Part shown: one piece after another, positions 10,101 to 21,339 of the stretch
Layout of the letters: each line of letters opens with the position of its first letter
How positions within the stretch are numbered: position 1 is the stretch's first letter
From: Guillardia theta CCMP2712
Taxonomy: Eukaryota; Cryptophyceae; Pyrenomonadales; Geminigeraceae
DNA length: 64,000 bases
Assembly (NCBI RefSeq): GCF_000315625.1
Contig: NW_005434645.1
Location: forward strand, 613,165-677,164
Reading direction: 5' to 3'
The notes under the pieces: generated by a model
The model's input: only the letters and a program-made list of their open reading frames with translations
Told to the model about the DNA's origin: nothing
Database searches by the model: none
Program-made: the position numbers and the translations under genes

Positions 10101-13100
10101 GAGGGGTTCGAGGAAGTCTAGAGTGAACTGAAGCCTGCAACAGACGTCAGCTCGTCCTCCTCCACGCCTCTCTGAAACCTGTTGAGAGCCTCAGCGACCC
10201 TCCCGCTCCTCAGGAAACAGACGCCTAGGTAGTGCATCACATGCGAGCTTTCCCTCGTCTCCGACGCGCTGAGGGTCTGCAGCATCCGCAGGCATCGCTC
10301 CAGCAGCGCGCAAGCCTCGTCCGCGTCTCCCTTCCGCAGCAGGATCTCAGCTCTCTTGATCTGAGTGTGGAGAATCACAGGGTTGGACGCGTCCTTGCTG
10401 GAGCTCAGGTGGTTCAGCAGCCGCTCCGTCAACCCGAGAGCCTCGCCGTGATCCTGCAACTCCGACGACAGATGCTCGGCACACGCCTCGATGACGTCAA
10501 GGTCAAACTCTGACGTGTCACTGACTAGCTGGAGCAGGTTTGAGGTCCAGTATCCCCTCTCCGGCTTGACCTTAATTCTCCTCCCCTTCCTCTCCATGCA
10601 AGCAGCTCCCAGGTGGCTGAGAGCCTTCCGGGCATCCAGCTGGACCTGGGGCAGGAGAACTCGCAGGCAGTGCAGCACGAGGGGATGAAAGGCGACGGTC
10701 TGACGGTCTTGCATGGCAGCGAAGCCATGCTGCACAACGAGGTTCATTCTGCTGCGAGATCGGAGCTCCGGAGGAATCATGTCCATGTGGATGCGGTAGG
10801 GCCCCAGGTGCACACACAAGGCGAGGAAGTCAGGCATGAGCTTGTCCTGCAACTTCATCTCGCTCATGGCGTACCCAACGTGTGGCAGGAGGAGGTTGAC
10901 GGCCTTGAGGTCCTGCGCCTCCAGCTCGTACATGTCGGGGGAGACTTGTGCCTCGACGCGCTTGAAGAGGCTGATCTTCTGAAGGTACCAAGACATGGGC
11001 ACCCCAAGAATCCTGATACACGAGGACGCCAAGGCGAGGACGAGGGGGATGCGGTCAGCTGCTGAATCAAGAGCTTGACGTCAGCTGGGTTTTCGTCGCT
11101 GGCTTGATGGATGACAAGCTCTCGAGACTCGTCGTCAGTCATGAGGTCGAGGACCAGCAGGTTTTGAGAGGGAGCTGCTATGTCAAGTGGTCTGGTGGAA
11201 GAGACGACGGTGATGCCTGCCTGGCTTTGCGCGGGGATTCGAAACTCGTCAAACAGCCTGCGGTCTTGCAGGTCGTCCAAGACCACCAGCCATCCGTCGT
11301 TGGCCTCCAGCCACATGCGGAACCTCGCGGTCAAAGTTTGAAACGACCCCTTGGCGCCGACATGAATCTGAAGGTGCTGAGCGATGTCAAGCAGCGAGTG
11401 ATACGCCTCCTTGTACGTCTTGGCTCGCAACCAAAAGACTGCCTTGACCTTGTTGCGGCGTATGAGCTCGTAGGAGAGGTGGCTCAGAGCTGAAGTCTTC
11501 CCGCAGCCGTCAGGTCCGCTCACCAAGATCAGCGAGTTTGACTGAGTCTGGATGCGAGCGAGGCAGTGTCTCAGCAAGTCTTGCCGATGCTTCGTCATCG
11601 CAGGCACCATCACGCTCCTCGCCACGTGGTGCTGAGATCCGGTGTAAGCCAGGAGCGGCAGCCCGCACATGTAGGGGAGGTTGTAGGCCTGATACAAGGC
11701 TGCCAAGTCCTCCTGCCCGTAATCGAGGTCGACGTTCTCAGACTCTTTCATCCAGAAGAAGAACTTGCTGGAGATGGACCAATGATCTAGATGCACGCTG
11801 CTGAAGCTCTCCTTGTTATCAACGCTCATCTTAAGTCTGTGTAGCATGTCCACAAGTTCGATCCCCTGCATCTCAAGCAAGGAGGAGAACGTCGGCAGGA
11901 AACAACATTCTTCTATGTCCTCCGTGGTACATCTCAACAGCAGGGTATTACTTACAGCGACTGAGCTTGCTTTCAAGTTGGAATATTCAAACTCCCGGGA
12001 TGCTCCAAACAAGAAGCAGAGGGTTGGAGATGCGAAGAATCCGTTCTTGCTGGCTACTTCTTGCAGCAGCCATTCCACAGGCAGACAGGAGTCTTGGATG
12101 CTGCGGTAGCCTTCAAAGTTCAGCCTGTTGGCGAGCATGCCTTGCAAGTCGCTGTCGTGGGGCACGAGGAACACAGACTCGTTCACTTTCATCATGTTTC
12201 CAACCAAGAGGAGCAAACGAGCTCCTGTATGCTCCGTGTTGAAGTTCAGGTACTCTCGTAGAGCCTGCTCGCTGTCGTACTTGCTCGGGTTCACAAGCAA
12301 GCTTGTCTTCCACATGAGCGCTTCCAGCACTTCACACGCTCTTCTCCCTCTTGACACAAACTCACTCTCTATCGTGTCGAAAACGACCACCATTGCAGAA
12401 TTTTTGCGCTGTTGCATTGCATGCTTTTCGACTTCCTTGAGTGGGAATGAAATTCCTTGCAGCATGTGACATTCTTCGTTGAGAAACTTGCCCTCAACGA
12501 GCTCGAGCAGCTTGCTCAGAGCTGCTAGTGTCAGGCAGGGGCTGCAACTCTTGTCCAGCTGCTGTAGACTCTTACCCTCCAAGTCAGAGCACTTGGGCTG
12601 ACGGACACAGCTTCTATGCAACTCCCATGGCTGTTTCCACTTCCATGCCGAGCCCTTGATCTCACACAAGGATGAACTTGTCAAGTGCTTCTCCATCCTC
12701 GCCATCTTCTCTTGCATGGAGGCAAACTTGGGTATCGCTCCCATCTTGGAGGCCTTCAAGCTCGTCGTGATGACATGCAGGCACGTGGCAGAGAAGTGCC
12801 GTTGAAAGCGATGCCGAGCGAAGGGTTCGTCGAAGAGGAGGTAGATGACGGTGAAAGTGAAGTTATTCAGGTTCTTGTCTCGGGGCCTGTTTGAGTGCAT
12901 GATCCACACCTCCATCATCGTCTTGGGCTCTGAGGAGCGAAGCGGCCAAGGAAACTCCACAACCGCGTAAGTCTGCATGGAGGAAGAGTCGTCGACCAGC
13001 AGCTTCTGCAGAAAGTCTCTGCTCTCCGTCTCTCTGTTGGAAGCAAACCCTGCGTTCCAGTGCGCAAGCTCCCGAGCGACTCGAACCTGCTCCCAGTCAA

Positions 13101-13481
13101 GAGCACTCCGCTTCCGCTCGGACCGGAGGTACACATGGAAGCCAACGCTGGGAGGAGCTGAGAGATGTGCCGATGCTGCCTCGGTGCATCTGCAGCTCGA
13201 CCTGGAGGAGAGGAGAGTCAGCGGGGGGTCGCGCAGCTGGAAACTCACCTGCGCGAGACGTCTGCTTGCGTCCCCGTCTCGAACTCAGACCATTGCCCTT
13301 CATCCGGCTCTCCTTCTCGCCATGTTCCAGCGAACTTGATCCCCGTGTTGAAGAAGAACGTCCCTTGCCCGTGCGGGTATCCGTCCTTCCACTCCCCCCT
13401 GTAAATCCCTTGCTCGCTGCTCCCTTCCGCCCACCCGCTCCCAGGTCGCCGCTCACGACCCTCCAGCTTGAAGGTCGACAT
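7134..13481 (-). CDS. NLR-like STAND NTPase: MORN, pseudo-caspase, NB-ARC, TPR, SH3-like repeats
   Basis: Predicted at roughly 2,000 residues. Exon 1 (from ATG 13481) has two MORN repeats (YRGEWKDGYPHGQGTF, FAGTWREGEPDEGQW). A 47-nt intron leads to a long exon. About 11989-12399 it has a caspase-like fold pattern ending FLVPHDSD, but GHG is GNM and the DACR Cys block reads GASR. NB-ARC ATPase follows: Walker A GPDGCGKTS (about 11491-11517), Walker B GWLVVLDD, sensor TVVSSTR, and DRIPLVLALAS near 11045. Then come TPR helices, a 44-nt intron (donor after ...EALNR, exon restarting LQFTLDFLEPLI), kinesin-light-chain-like TPRs, and about five SH3-like repeats of the form GLKxxxxNGxxGxV...DPERVVVxLDxG...NL. 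The frame changes once near 11050. Known STAND proteins switch by nucleotide-dependent oligomerisation; the ligand and output here are unknown. Confidence 0.8.
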
Positions 13482-14096
13482 GCTCGACTGATCAGCGCTG
13501 CTCGCACCCCTGTCGTACTATCCGACTGCTCCTGATGACGATGATGATAAGGAGGAGGAGGAGGAGGAGGAGGAGGAGAATATCATTTCATCATATCAAC
13601 TACACAAGGTGCGCTACTAGCTCTTCTACTTCAACCACACGTTCAAACCGCCGCCATCCCCGACAGAGTGATAGGGCCAGTGAGCTAGGGCAGCAACACA
13701 TGTACCTTTTCCTTCCTCTCTGCCTTGCGCCGGGTCGTCCGAGCCAGCCAGGACCGTACGGTCACTACTGTAAGGCCGGAGACGAAGCCCGGGCCGGGCG
13801 GCGCGGCCTGCCGCAGAGTCCGGGCCCGAGCCGCGGTCTCCGACCGGTGTCAGTGACCCGGCGTGATCCACTAGGGGCCCGGCGTGTGCCAACATACTCA
13901 GTGATTGCCGCGCCGGGAACTCCGGGCTCTCTGATAGTACGAACTTTGCAACAACGGGGTTCTGAGGCGGGTGCCTTCAAATTATTGTCGAAAGTTTGAC
14001 AAGAGCGGTTGCCATGAGGCGAGGGGAGCTACGACCAGGAGGAGGGGAGCATGAAGCTCGACACAGGATGCCTGGCTGAGAACCCGCAAGCTCTCC
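13482..14096. other. Divergent intergenic region with GAGGAG run and GC island
   Basis: A GAGGAGGAGG run lies at 13550-13580 and a GC island (CCGGGCCGGG, CGGGCCC) at about 13730-13930. It separates the start codons of the NLR-like gene (-) and the sushi receptor gene (+). Frames inside are artefacts. Confidence 0.6.
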
Positions 14097-17000
14097 ATGC
14101 CGCATCCTCTTCCTGCCACGAGCCTGCTAAGCTTCCTCTTGGTGATACTCTTGTCACAATGCCAGGGGAACGCATTGCAAAGTTGCCCAGCCTACCCATG
14201 GCCGGCTCATGGCAGGGCCTCACCATCCCGAGTGATGGGGCTAGGAGAGCAGGTCGAGATCACCTGTGATGTTGGCTACCAACCAAGCTCTCTCGACCTC
14301 GTGACTCCCGCATGCCTAGGGTTCGATCCAGCCGTGAACGTGTCCAACCTTACAACAGCGGAAGCCCTGGGGTATTCCCCGGGGAGCTTGTGCATGCCCA
14401 TAAGTTGCGGTCGCTTCCTTCCCCCAGCAAACTCAGAAGTGACGCCGACGGGAGAGGTGTTCTTCAACCAGACCGTCAAGGTGGCTTGCTTGCCGGGGTT
14501 CACAGCCTCGGGAGTTTTCGGGTCTTCGGACTCTCCTAGATGTCAACCCGACGGGTCCTTCACTCTCGCCATCACCTGCCAGCGAGTTCCGTTGCAATGC
14601 GCCAACGCGTTTGACACCCGCGAGCTCTCGAGCGCGAGGCTGGGGAGCTTTCGCAGGGAGACGTGCCATCCGAGCGCGGAGTATTGCGTGTCTGCCTTCT
14701 CGCAGGTGTCAGGATACTTCTGGTACGGCTGTGGACCTCCGATCGTAGAGGTTGCTGCAGCTATCATCCCTGTGCCTGACTGGGAGAACTTGGTCACTGC
14801 AGCCGACGGCATGCTCGGTCGAAAGTCCCCCTCCTGGCTCTCCTCGCACTTCATCTGTACGGGGACAAAACTGGAAGGAGAAGTTTACATCGAGTCCAGC
14901 GAGTTTGGGGGAGGCAACTGGACGTTCAGCTGCTGCTGCTCTCAGATGTGCAACCTCGGATTCAGGTGCGCTCAAGCTCCCTTGGGTCAGCCGCTCTCCT
15001 CCGAGTCCAGCGTCTTGACGGCTTCTGCTGAATGCAAGCAGAGTACTGGATGCTACCAGTCGAAGCCCTTTCCCAGCAGCCAGTGGAGGTATGACCCTCT
15101 CACCAACCAGCTGCTCCAGACCTACAGCCCAGAACTGGTGGGTCTCATCGATTTCAACACGACCTCCAAGCGCCCTCCTGGGTACGGCGAGGACGTGATC
15201 GGTTATGCTGCCCTCATGCGAGGGGCGGCGGACTCGTGGGTGGCTGCTGACGCTCCTGTGCTGTTTGTTGACACTTCCCGCGTGTTCCCGTACGCGGCCA
15301 AGCTGAAGGCCTGGGAGATCGTGGCGGATGCTCCTTGCCAACTGATGGTGCAAGTGTGGAGGAAGACCGGCAACGCCGACGAGTTTATGCTAGTTTCCAG
15401 CTCATCTGTCCAAGTGACGAGCAACTACGGCAGTCCAGCTCTGTTCCTGCTGCCAGAAGGGGAGCAGACGGAAGTGGCCAAGGGAGACGTGATAGGTTGG
15501 GGGCACACAGGTCCTGGTCACCTGGTCTACGACGGCGACTCGTTGCAAGCTCAGTCGATCAAGTTTGTCTACGGAAGTTCAACGATCGGCGCCTCCCGTA
15601 TCTTCATTTTCTCTGCCAGCAGGCGCTACTCGATCCGCGCCTTCTTCGACCCCACCCCGCTGGCTGACAGCTGGATTGTTTCCGCCCCTCAGCCCAATGG
15701 GAGTGGCTGCTACGACTGGTCGCTTTCGCGCTACGGCCTCCACTGCAGCCAAGGCAGCATGAACATTCCCGTGGTCAACCTGAGCGACGGCAGCAGAGAA
15801 GTCTCTGAGGTTGGACTCCAGCTCTTCGTGGTCGGCTCTAGCGTGTTCGAGTACACCTGCTGCAAGAGCAGCATGTGCAACCAGCTGCCGTGCGTCAGGG
15901 CCGGCAGGTCTTGCGGCCTCTACCCGCGAACCAGCAACGCCATCGTCACTCCCAACTCTTCCATCGTCGTTCCCCTCCAGCACGTGAACATCTCCTGCGT
16001 CGTCGGGTACTCGCTTTCCGGAGAACCTTTCCGGAAAGTAGACCCGCAGTGCCTCAAGGACGGCAGCTTCGAGTCAGGCGAGGTCGGCTCCTCGTTCTGA
16101 AAGTGCTGCTGCTTCTGCTGCTCATCCGCTCTCCTTGCTCCTTTCTGCTGCTGCTGCTCTTCCCCCTCCCCCTCCCCCCTTCCCCCCCTCCGCTTCTTCT
16201 TCCTCTTTCATGCTGCTCCTTTCTCGTTGTTCCTGCTGCTGCTGCCTCGTTTTCCACTTCCTCCTTCCTGCTCCTGCTCCTTTTCATCCTTTCCGTTCAC
16301 GCCCCCTTCATTTCTTCTTTTTCTCCCTGCCACCGCCACCCTCCACCTCCTTTCCGTCCCTCGCTCGATTCTCTTCATCTGATCGCTCCTGCTCTCCCTT
16401 ACCTTCTCCTCCGCACTGACGCGGCCCCAGGTCTGTCTTCCTGTTTCCTGCGGGAGGTATTCTCCTCCTCCCAACGGCAGAGTCTGGCCCCTCCGCCCCA
16501 TCCTCTACGGGGAGAACGTCACAATTTCTTGCGTCCAGGGCTACGAGCTTGTGGGAGGAGGAGCTGTAAACCCTCGGTGCACAGCAAGCGGCAAATTCGA
16601 GGAGGGGAAGGTAAGGGGCGACGCTGCAGTCTTGGTCCTGACTTTCTCCTAGTTCTGCTCCTTGCAGAACGGGGGGGCGATCGTAGGAGTGTCGATCGCG
16701 TTCTTCCTCCTCGTCCTGCTTGCCGGCTTCCTCCTCCTCTTCACGTGCAGGAGGCTTCTCAGTTCCGTGCGCTCATGGGAGAGGAGAGCTCGAGTCATTG
16801 GTAGGATGATGAGACGTTTGCTTGCAGAGCTGACTTTGTTGACAGATCCTGAGGAGGTAAATTCGAGAGAGGAGGAGGAAAGGCAGGAAGAGGCCGAGGA
16901 GGAGCAAAAGGAGGCGGAGGCGGAGGGGGCATACAATGACTGTTCGAGAGCAACCGGGAGGAGAAGGAGGTGGTGGGGAAAGGAGGAGGAGCAGAAGGAG

Positions 17001-17348
17001 GAGGGGGGCTGAGAGCACTACAATCTCATGATGCTGGGCAGGTGACGGATGGATCAGCGGAGAAGAAGTCGAAGCTAGTGGCATCGCTGGAGGAGCTTAC
17101 GAGGAGGTACACAGGCGACAGGTGCGACCCTCCTGACTCGCTGGCAGGATACGGAAGAGCCGAGGACTGGAGGGGGGTGCTCAGGTGGGAAATGACAGGC
17201 GGATCATCTAAGTCCAGCTGACCCCCCGCTACAGGCTGTACCCATCCGACAAGGCGACTTCATCCTGGTGCCCTCGTGGCGCGGGCTCGGGCCGAAGCCA
17301 ACCGTTGTGAAGCTGAGAGGAAGAAAAGGGGAGGAGGTTGAGAGGTAG
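14097..17348 (+). CDS. Type I membrane receptor with four sushi (CCP) domains
   Basis: ATG 14097 gives signal peptide MPHPLPATSLLSFLLVILLS. Sushi-type modules (paired Cys, conserved Trp/Gly spacing) are visible: CPAYPWPAHGRASPS..., CGRFLPPANSEV..., CGLYPRTSNAIVTPNS... and, after a C/T-rich intron (about 16100-16432), CGRYSPPPNGRVWP...NVTISCVQGYEL. Between them are two Cys-rich modules ending FSCCCSQMCN and EYTCCKSSMCN. After an intron, NGGAIVGVSIAFFLLVLLAG plus FLLLFTC is the membrane helix, then basic cytoplasmic sequence and tail exons near 17043-17348 ending GPKPTVVKLRGRKGEEVER. Tail splice sites are tentative. Sushi modules bind proteins or glycans extracellularly; no ligand can be inferred. 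Confidence 0.75.
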
Positions 17349-17425
17349 AAGGAGACTGCGGATTCGAGGAGGGCGAGCAGAGGCAGAGCGCCAGGGAGAA
17401 GGGAGAAGTCTATTGCACAGTTTGT

Positions 17426-20400
17426 TCAGTAAGTCTCAGGGTCTGGGATGTTCCAGTTGGTCAGGATCTTCACTTTCATCTCCTGCTGCAGCTCGTAGTT
17501 GGCTCGCGCCTCCGCAGGCTGTCTCCATGTCAGCAACTCTCTCCTCTCCTCCCCTCCGCTCCCCTCGCCTCTCCTCTCCTCTCCTCTCCTCTCTCCTTCT
17601 GTTCTTGTTCTCATCTCATCCACTCCTTCCGCTCCGTTTCCTCCAACTTCCTTCAATCTCCCACCACCCGTCCCCTCCTCGCTATCCCTCATGCTCTGCT
17701 CTCTCCCTCGCTCCCTCCTCTCGCTCACCTCGGTGGGGATCACGCTCTCCAGCAAGAGCTTGCCAAGGAAGAGGATGTGCTCGAACACGAGGGTCGCCCA
17801 CATGCAGTCGGCCTGCTGGAGCTCAGGAGCGTGAAGCAGGGAGGAGCGAGTCACCATGGTCATGTCCGGGAAGTAGAAGTAGATGCCATGAGATGTTATA
17901 CCCAGCAACCCGGAGGTTGTGATGATGGAGAGAACTGCAAAGACGTCGATGACCTGCTCTCCTAGTCAGTTCCTCTCCTTCTCTTCTTCTTCGCTCACTT
18001 GCTTTCTCCTCTCCTACTCATTCCTCTCCTTGTGCATCACTTCCCCCTACCTACCGCCTCTACCAAGTCCTGACACCATCCATGACTTCCATACGCCTTT
18101 CCCTCCAGCCCTTCTCCCTCCTCCAGCCCTTCTCCCTCCTCCAGCCCTTCTCCCTCCTCCAGCCTTTCTCCCTCCTCCAGCCCCTCTCCCCCCCGCTGCT
18201 TCCTCTTGTCCTCTCACCTGTTGGTAAGTCCCGATGTCCGAGGCGCACTCATACCCGGGCCTGCGCGTCTCGCAGAGGATGGAGTTTGCCTTTCTCCTTA
18301 GCTCGAACATGTTCACCACGTTGCACAACAGGGGCACAACGGGGCAGGCCAGGCCGAACATAGCCACGTATCCGAGCTGATACACCAACACCTGATGGGA
18401 CAACGTCAGGGTTGTTGTGAGGGAAGAAGTAGCTCAAGGAAAGAGAAGGGAGGGTTGGAGAAGAGAATGAAAAAGGGAAAAGGGAGAGATTTGTTCTTTC
18501 TCTTCTTCCGAGAGAGAGAGAAGAGAGAAAGCGAGAGAGAAGCGGGAAGGAGAGAAAGAGGAGGTAAGAGAGCGTGCAAGAGAGTTGAGCAGAAGAGTGC
18601 AAGGAGAGGAGAGAAGGGGGAGGGAGGAGAAGGTACCATGTAAAAGTCCACGACGGCACCTGGCTCATCTGAGATGGAAAGCTCAGGCAAAGACAAGGCA
18701 GAAGGATAAGACAAAACTTACGCCATTCGTACTGAATCTCCATGGGAGCGCGGATGACTCGCATGCCTGAGGGAGGGACCGGTTTGCCCTCTTGCGACAG
18801 CATCTTCCTTACTGAGGGGAAGACATACAGCTGCACGTAGTAAAAGATTTGAAGGAGAACAACTTGTGTGACTAGCACGATAGACAAGACAGGGTAGCAC
18901 TCCCAGTTGTAACACCGCCAGTACTGTCCGGAGACCTTGGCAAGGCAACACACATCAGTCGTTGTGGTAGAGACAAGATGGTCTACCTTGACGTTGTTCG
19001 CAAAGAAAGCGACCCATAGCAGCGGGAAGAACTTGTTGACCATCTTGTACATGAAGGTGTGCATGATCAGAGCGTCTTCGTACCTCGTGAACGTGTCCCA
19101 GTTTTCGTTGTCTGTCAGTCGGTCTACTATTCCTTGGAAGCCCAACTCAGGCACACCGTCCATGGCACAGTCTGCTGCAAAGATGACGAAGCTGCTGGCA
19201 ATGCCGTACATGACGCTGCCGACCATGATGTCCTCGACGTTGATAAGCGAATATAGCATCTGCCAGAGGAAGATCTGAAGGTATATGATGACAATATCCA
19301 CAACCAAGATGACGGCGTATGTCCAGGCTTTCTCCCTCGACCTCCCTGTTGGGATCGGAAAGTACTCTCCCTCGTCGAAGTAGTAGGCGTCCTTCTCCCC
19401 TGTCACCTCGTTGTCATGCTTTCCTTGCTCCTGCAGACGTCAAGGCCATCAGCGTATTGTGAAGCTCCCACTTGTTTCACCGTCTTCTCGTCCTCCATGA
19501 ACTCTCGCCGTATCTCCTCCTGCTCTTCAAACGCAACGGTGTCCCACTCAAATTGTCGACTAGTAACGTCTCGAGTCAATAGGAGCAACAAGCATCAAAG
19601 CCTTTACGTCTTCTCCAAGCTCTTCCACAAGCAAGAAAACGCCGACGTCCACATGCTGAGAATGACTCCATACACGAGCATGTATGGGCTTTCCATGCTG
19701 TTGACTTCCATATAGTCTTGTATCTGCCTCAAGTCAGTCTTGCCTGACCAGCCTCTATGAACGGACCTGCAGAACGAAGAGAATGGCTCCGAGGATCCCG
19801 GGAATCCACAACATAGTGATGTAGAAACCAAACCAAGTCCAGAACAGAGCATGTTTCTCCCTGCGAGCAAGTCAAAAACAGCGCCAACATCACTACAGTT
19901 GTCGCACCCGAAATATTCACGAATGATTTCAAGCGGCTGTGGACTGAAAGGCCTCGTACTCCACTCGCTGATAAGTTTCAGTCGAATCCTCTCATGATGA
20001 AGAGGAAAATATGCACCTGCGACATGATCAACAATCACATCTGGCAACCTGCGTGCTCACAAAGTTTTGATCCCATCCCCGACCGTCCGCAGCCCTCGAA
20101 CTCGCTCATCTTCGCTTCAAACTCAAACTTGAGCTTCTCCTCCCCATCATTTCTCCATGGCTCTGTCCTTGACACCTGATAGAGACTGTTACGATTACCT
20201 CCTCCTTTGCAGCTCTTTCCATCACCTCCTCGATTATTGTCAGCTGCTGTTGACTGCAGAAAAGTTCGAAGCCATCCGAGGTCTTTGTAAACGCTTTCTT
20301 GGCTTCAAGTTCCCCCGTGTACTTGCACAATGCACTGCCCAAGTGCTCCCTCAGTCGTAGCCTGACGCCTTTCTCCTGCAATGGCGATTAGCCCCGCCGC

Positions 20401-20765
20401 TCGTTTGCGGTCCATTCGTTACCTGTGCTTCATAGCGGAGCATCGTATCAGGGGCTGAGAGCTTGAAGAAACAGAGGGTCCTGTCCTTATTCTTCATCTC
20501 TTGCACGTTGAGATTGAGCGATCTCATCAGACCCTTGAACTGTCCCCACGTCATGTCAGCAACAGGGTAACAGCAAGCAAGCTCTTACTCTGATCCTCTC
20601 CTCTTCCGCTGCCTTCACCACCTCCTCGATCGCCTCGTCAGGGTCGGGCAGTGAGAAGACAGCGCACATGGCAGGAGGTCCCATGGAGACAAGAGCAACG
20701 GCTGCGGCATCGTCGTCTTCCCCTCCCGCGTAGCGCGTCGCCCGTGATCTGTCCTTGGTGCGCAT
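17426..20765 (-). CDS. Anoctamin (TMEM16) family channel/scramblase
   Basis: A many-exon membrane protein. ATG 20765 starts MRTKDRSRATRYAGGE. Exon reads include FKGLMRSLNLNVQEMKNKDR; VDHVAGAYFPLHHERIR with QPLEIIREYFG (the FPLHD...L..IR.YFGE entry of anoctamins); EKHALFWTWFGFYITMLWIP; SPYMLVYGVILSMWTSAFSC with LWKSLE; YYFDEGEYFPIPTGRSREKA; LLWVAFFANNVKVDHL; and LVYQLGYVAMFGLACPVVPL with NMFELRRKAN...RRPGYECASDIG, the TM7-TM8 block. The last exon ends LTNWNIPDPETY. The family moves chloride or scrambles lipids under Ca2+ control. At the TM8 site where the family has E-x-R-L-D, this protein has E-L-R-R-K. Introns between 17520 and 18640 are C/T-rich and unusually long. Convergent with the sushi receptor. 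Confidence 0.8.
18105..18190. repeat. Tandem 18-bp CT-rich repeat in anoctamin intron
   Basis: About five copies of an 18-bp unit, CTTCTCCCTCCTCCAGCC, sit in an intron of the minus-strand anoctamin gene. Adjacent intron DNA is generally pyrimidine-rich. Confidence 0.8.
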
Positions 20766-21339
20766 GGCGAAGAGACGCGGCAAGAATTGAGGGTGGGGTA
20801 GTTCAGAACTGGACAATGGGGTAGTAGGAACGATTGTCAACAGGGGTGGTCGACTAGTCAAAGTCGAAAGACAGACTCAGTCAAGTCAATTTCCGAGTCA
20901 CTCAGCCGCCGCGCCCGGCATGCTGTAATCGGACAACGCGGCCCGGGCCGGCGGCCTGCCCTCTGTTGAGAGCCTGGCTTAATTAAACCCTTGGCGGCGA
21001 TCGGATCGGACGGTGGCAACTTTGGCAACGTCAAGTAATGACTGCACATGAATGACGACGATTGAGCTTGAACCTTCCGAGTTTATTCACGGTGGACACA
21101 TTGAAATCAGTGTTAACATCTACTTCAGGCTACTGTAGGAGCTTGCAAAACGAAGCGTTAAGTTTTCAGGACCAGTGAGTGACTCTAGACTTCAGTCAAG
21201 TTGTGTTCTTGGACTCATGCTCATGGTCAGATCGTCGTTGAACAGGACCGTGTTGACAAGGACTGTTGCCCCTCGAGTCCTCCTCCTCCTCGGTCTTCCA
21301 GCCTCGGACATCGGTAGTTTAGTTGAGACTCGAGGAAGA
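20766..21339. other. Anoctamin 5' region with GGGGTAG and GC-island sequence
   Basis: Positions 20785-20830 hold GGGTGGGGTAG and GGGGTAGTAGG words; 20900-20950 hold a short GC island (GCGGCCCGGGCCGG). Positions 21060-21339 belong to the 3' flank of the cyclase gene. No further gene is seen. Confidence 0.5.
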
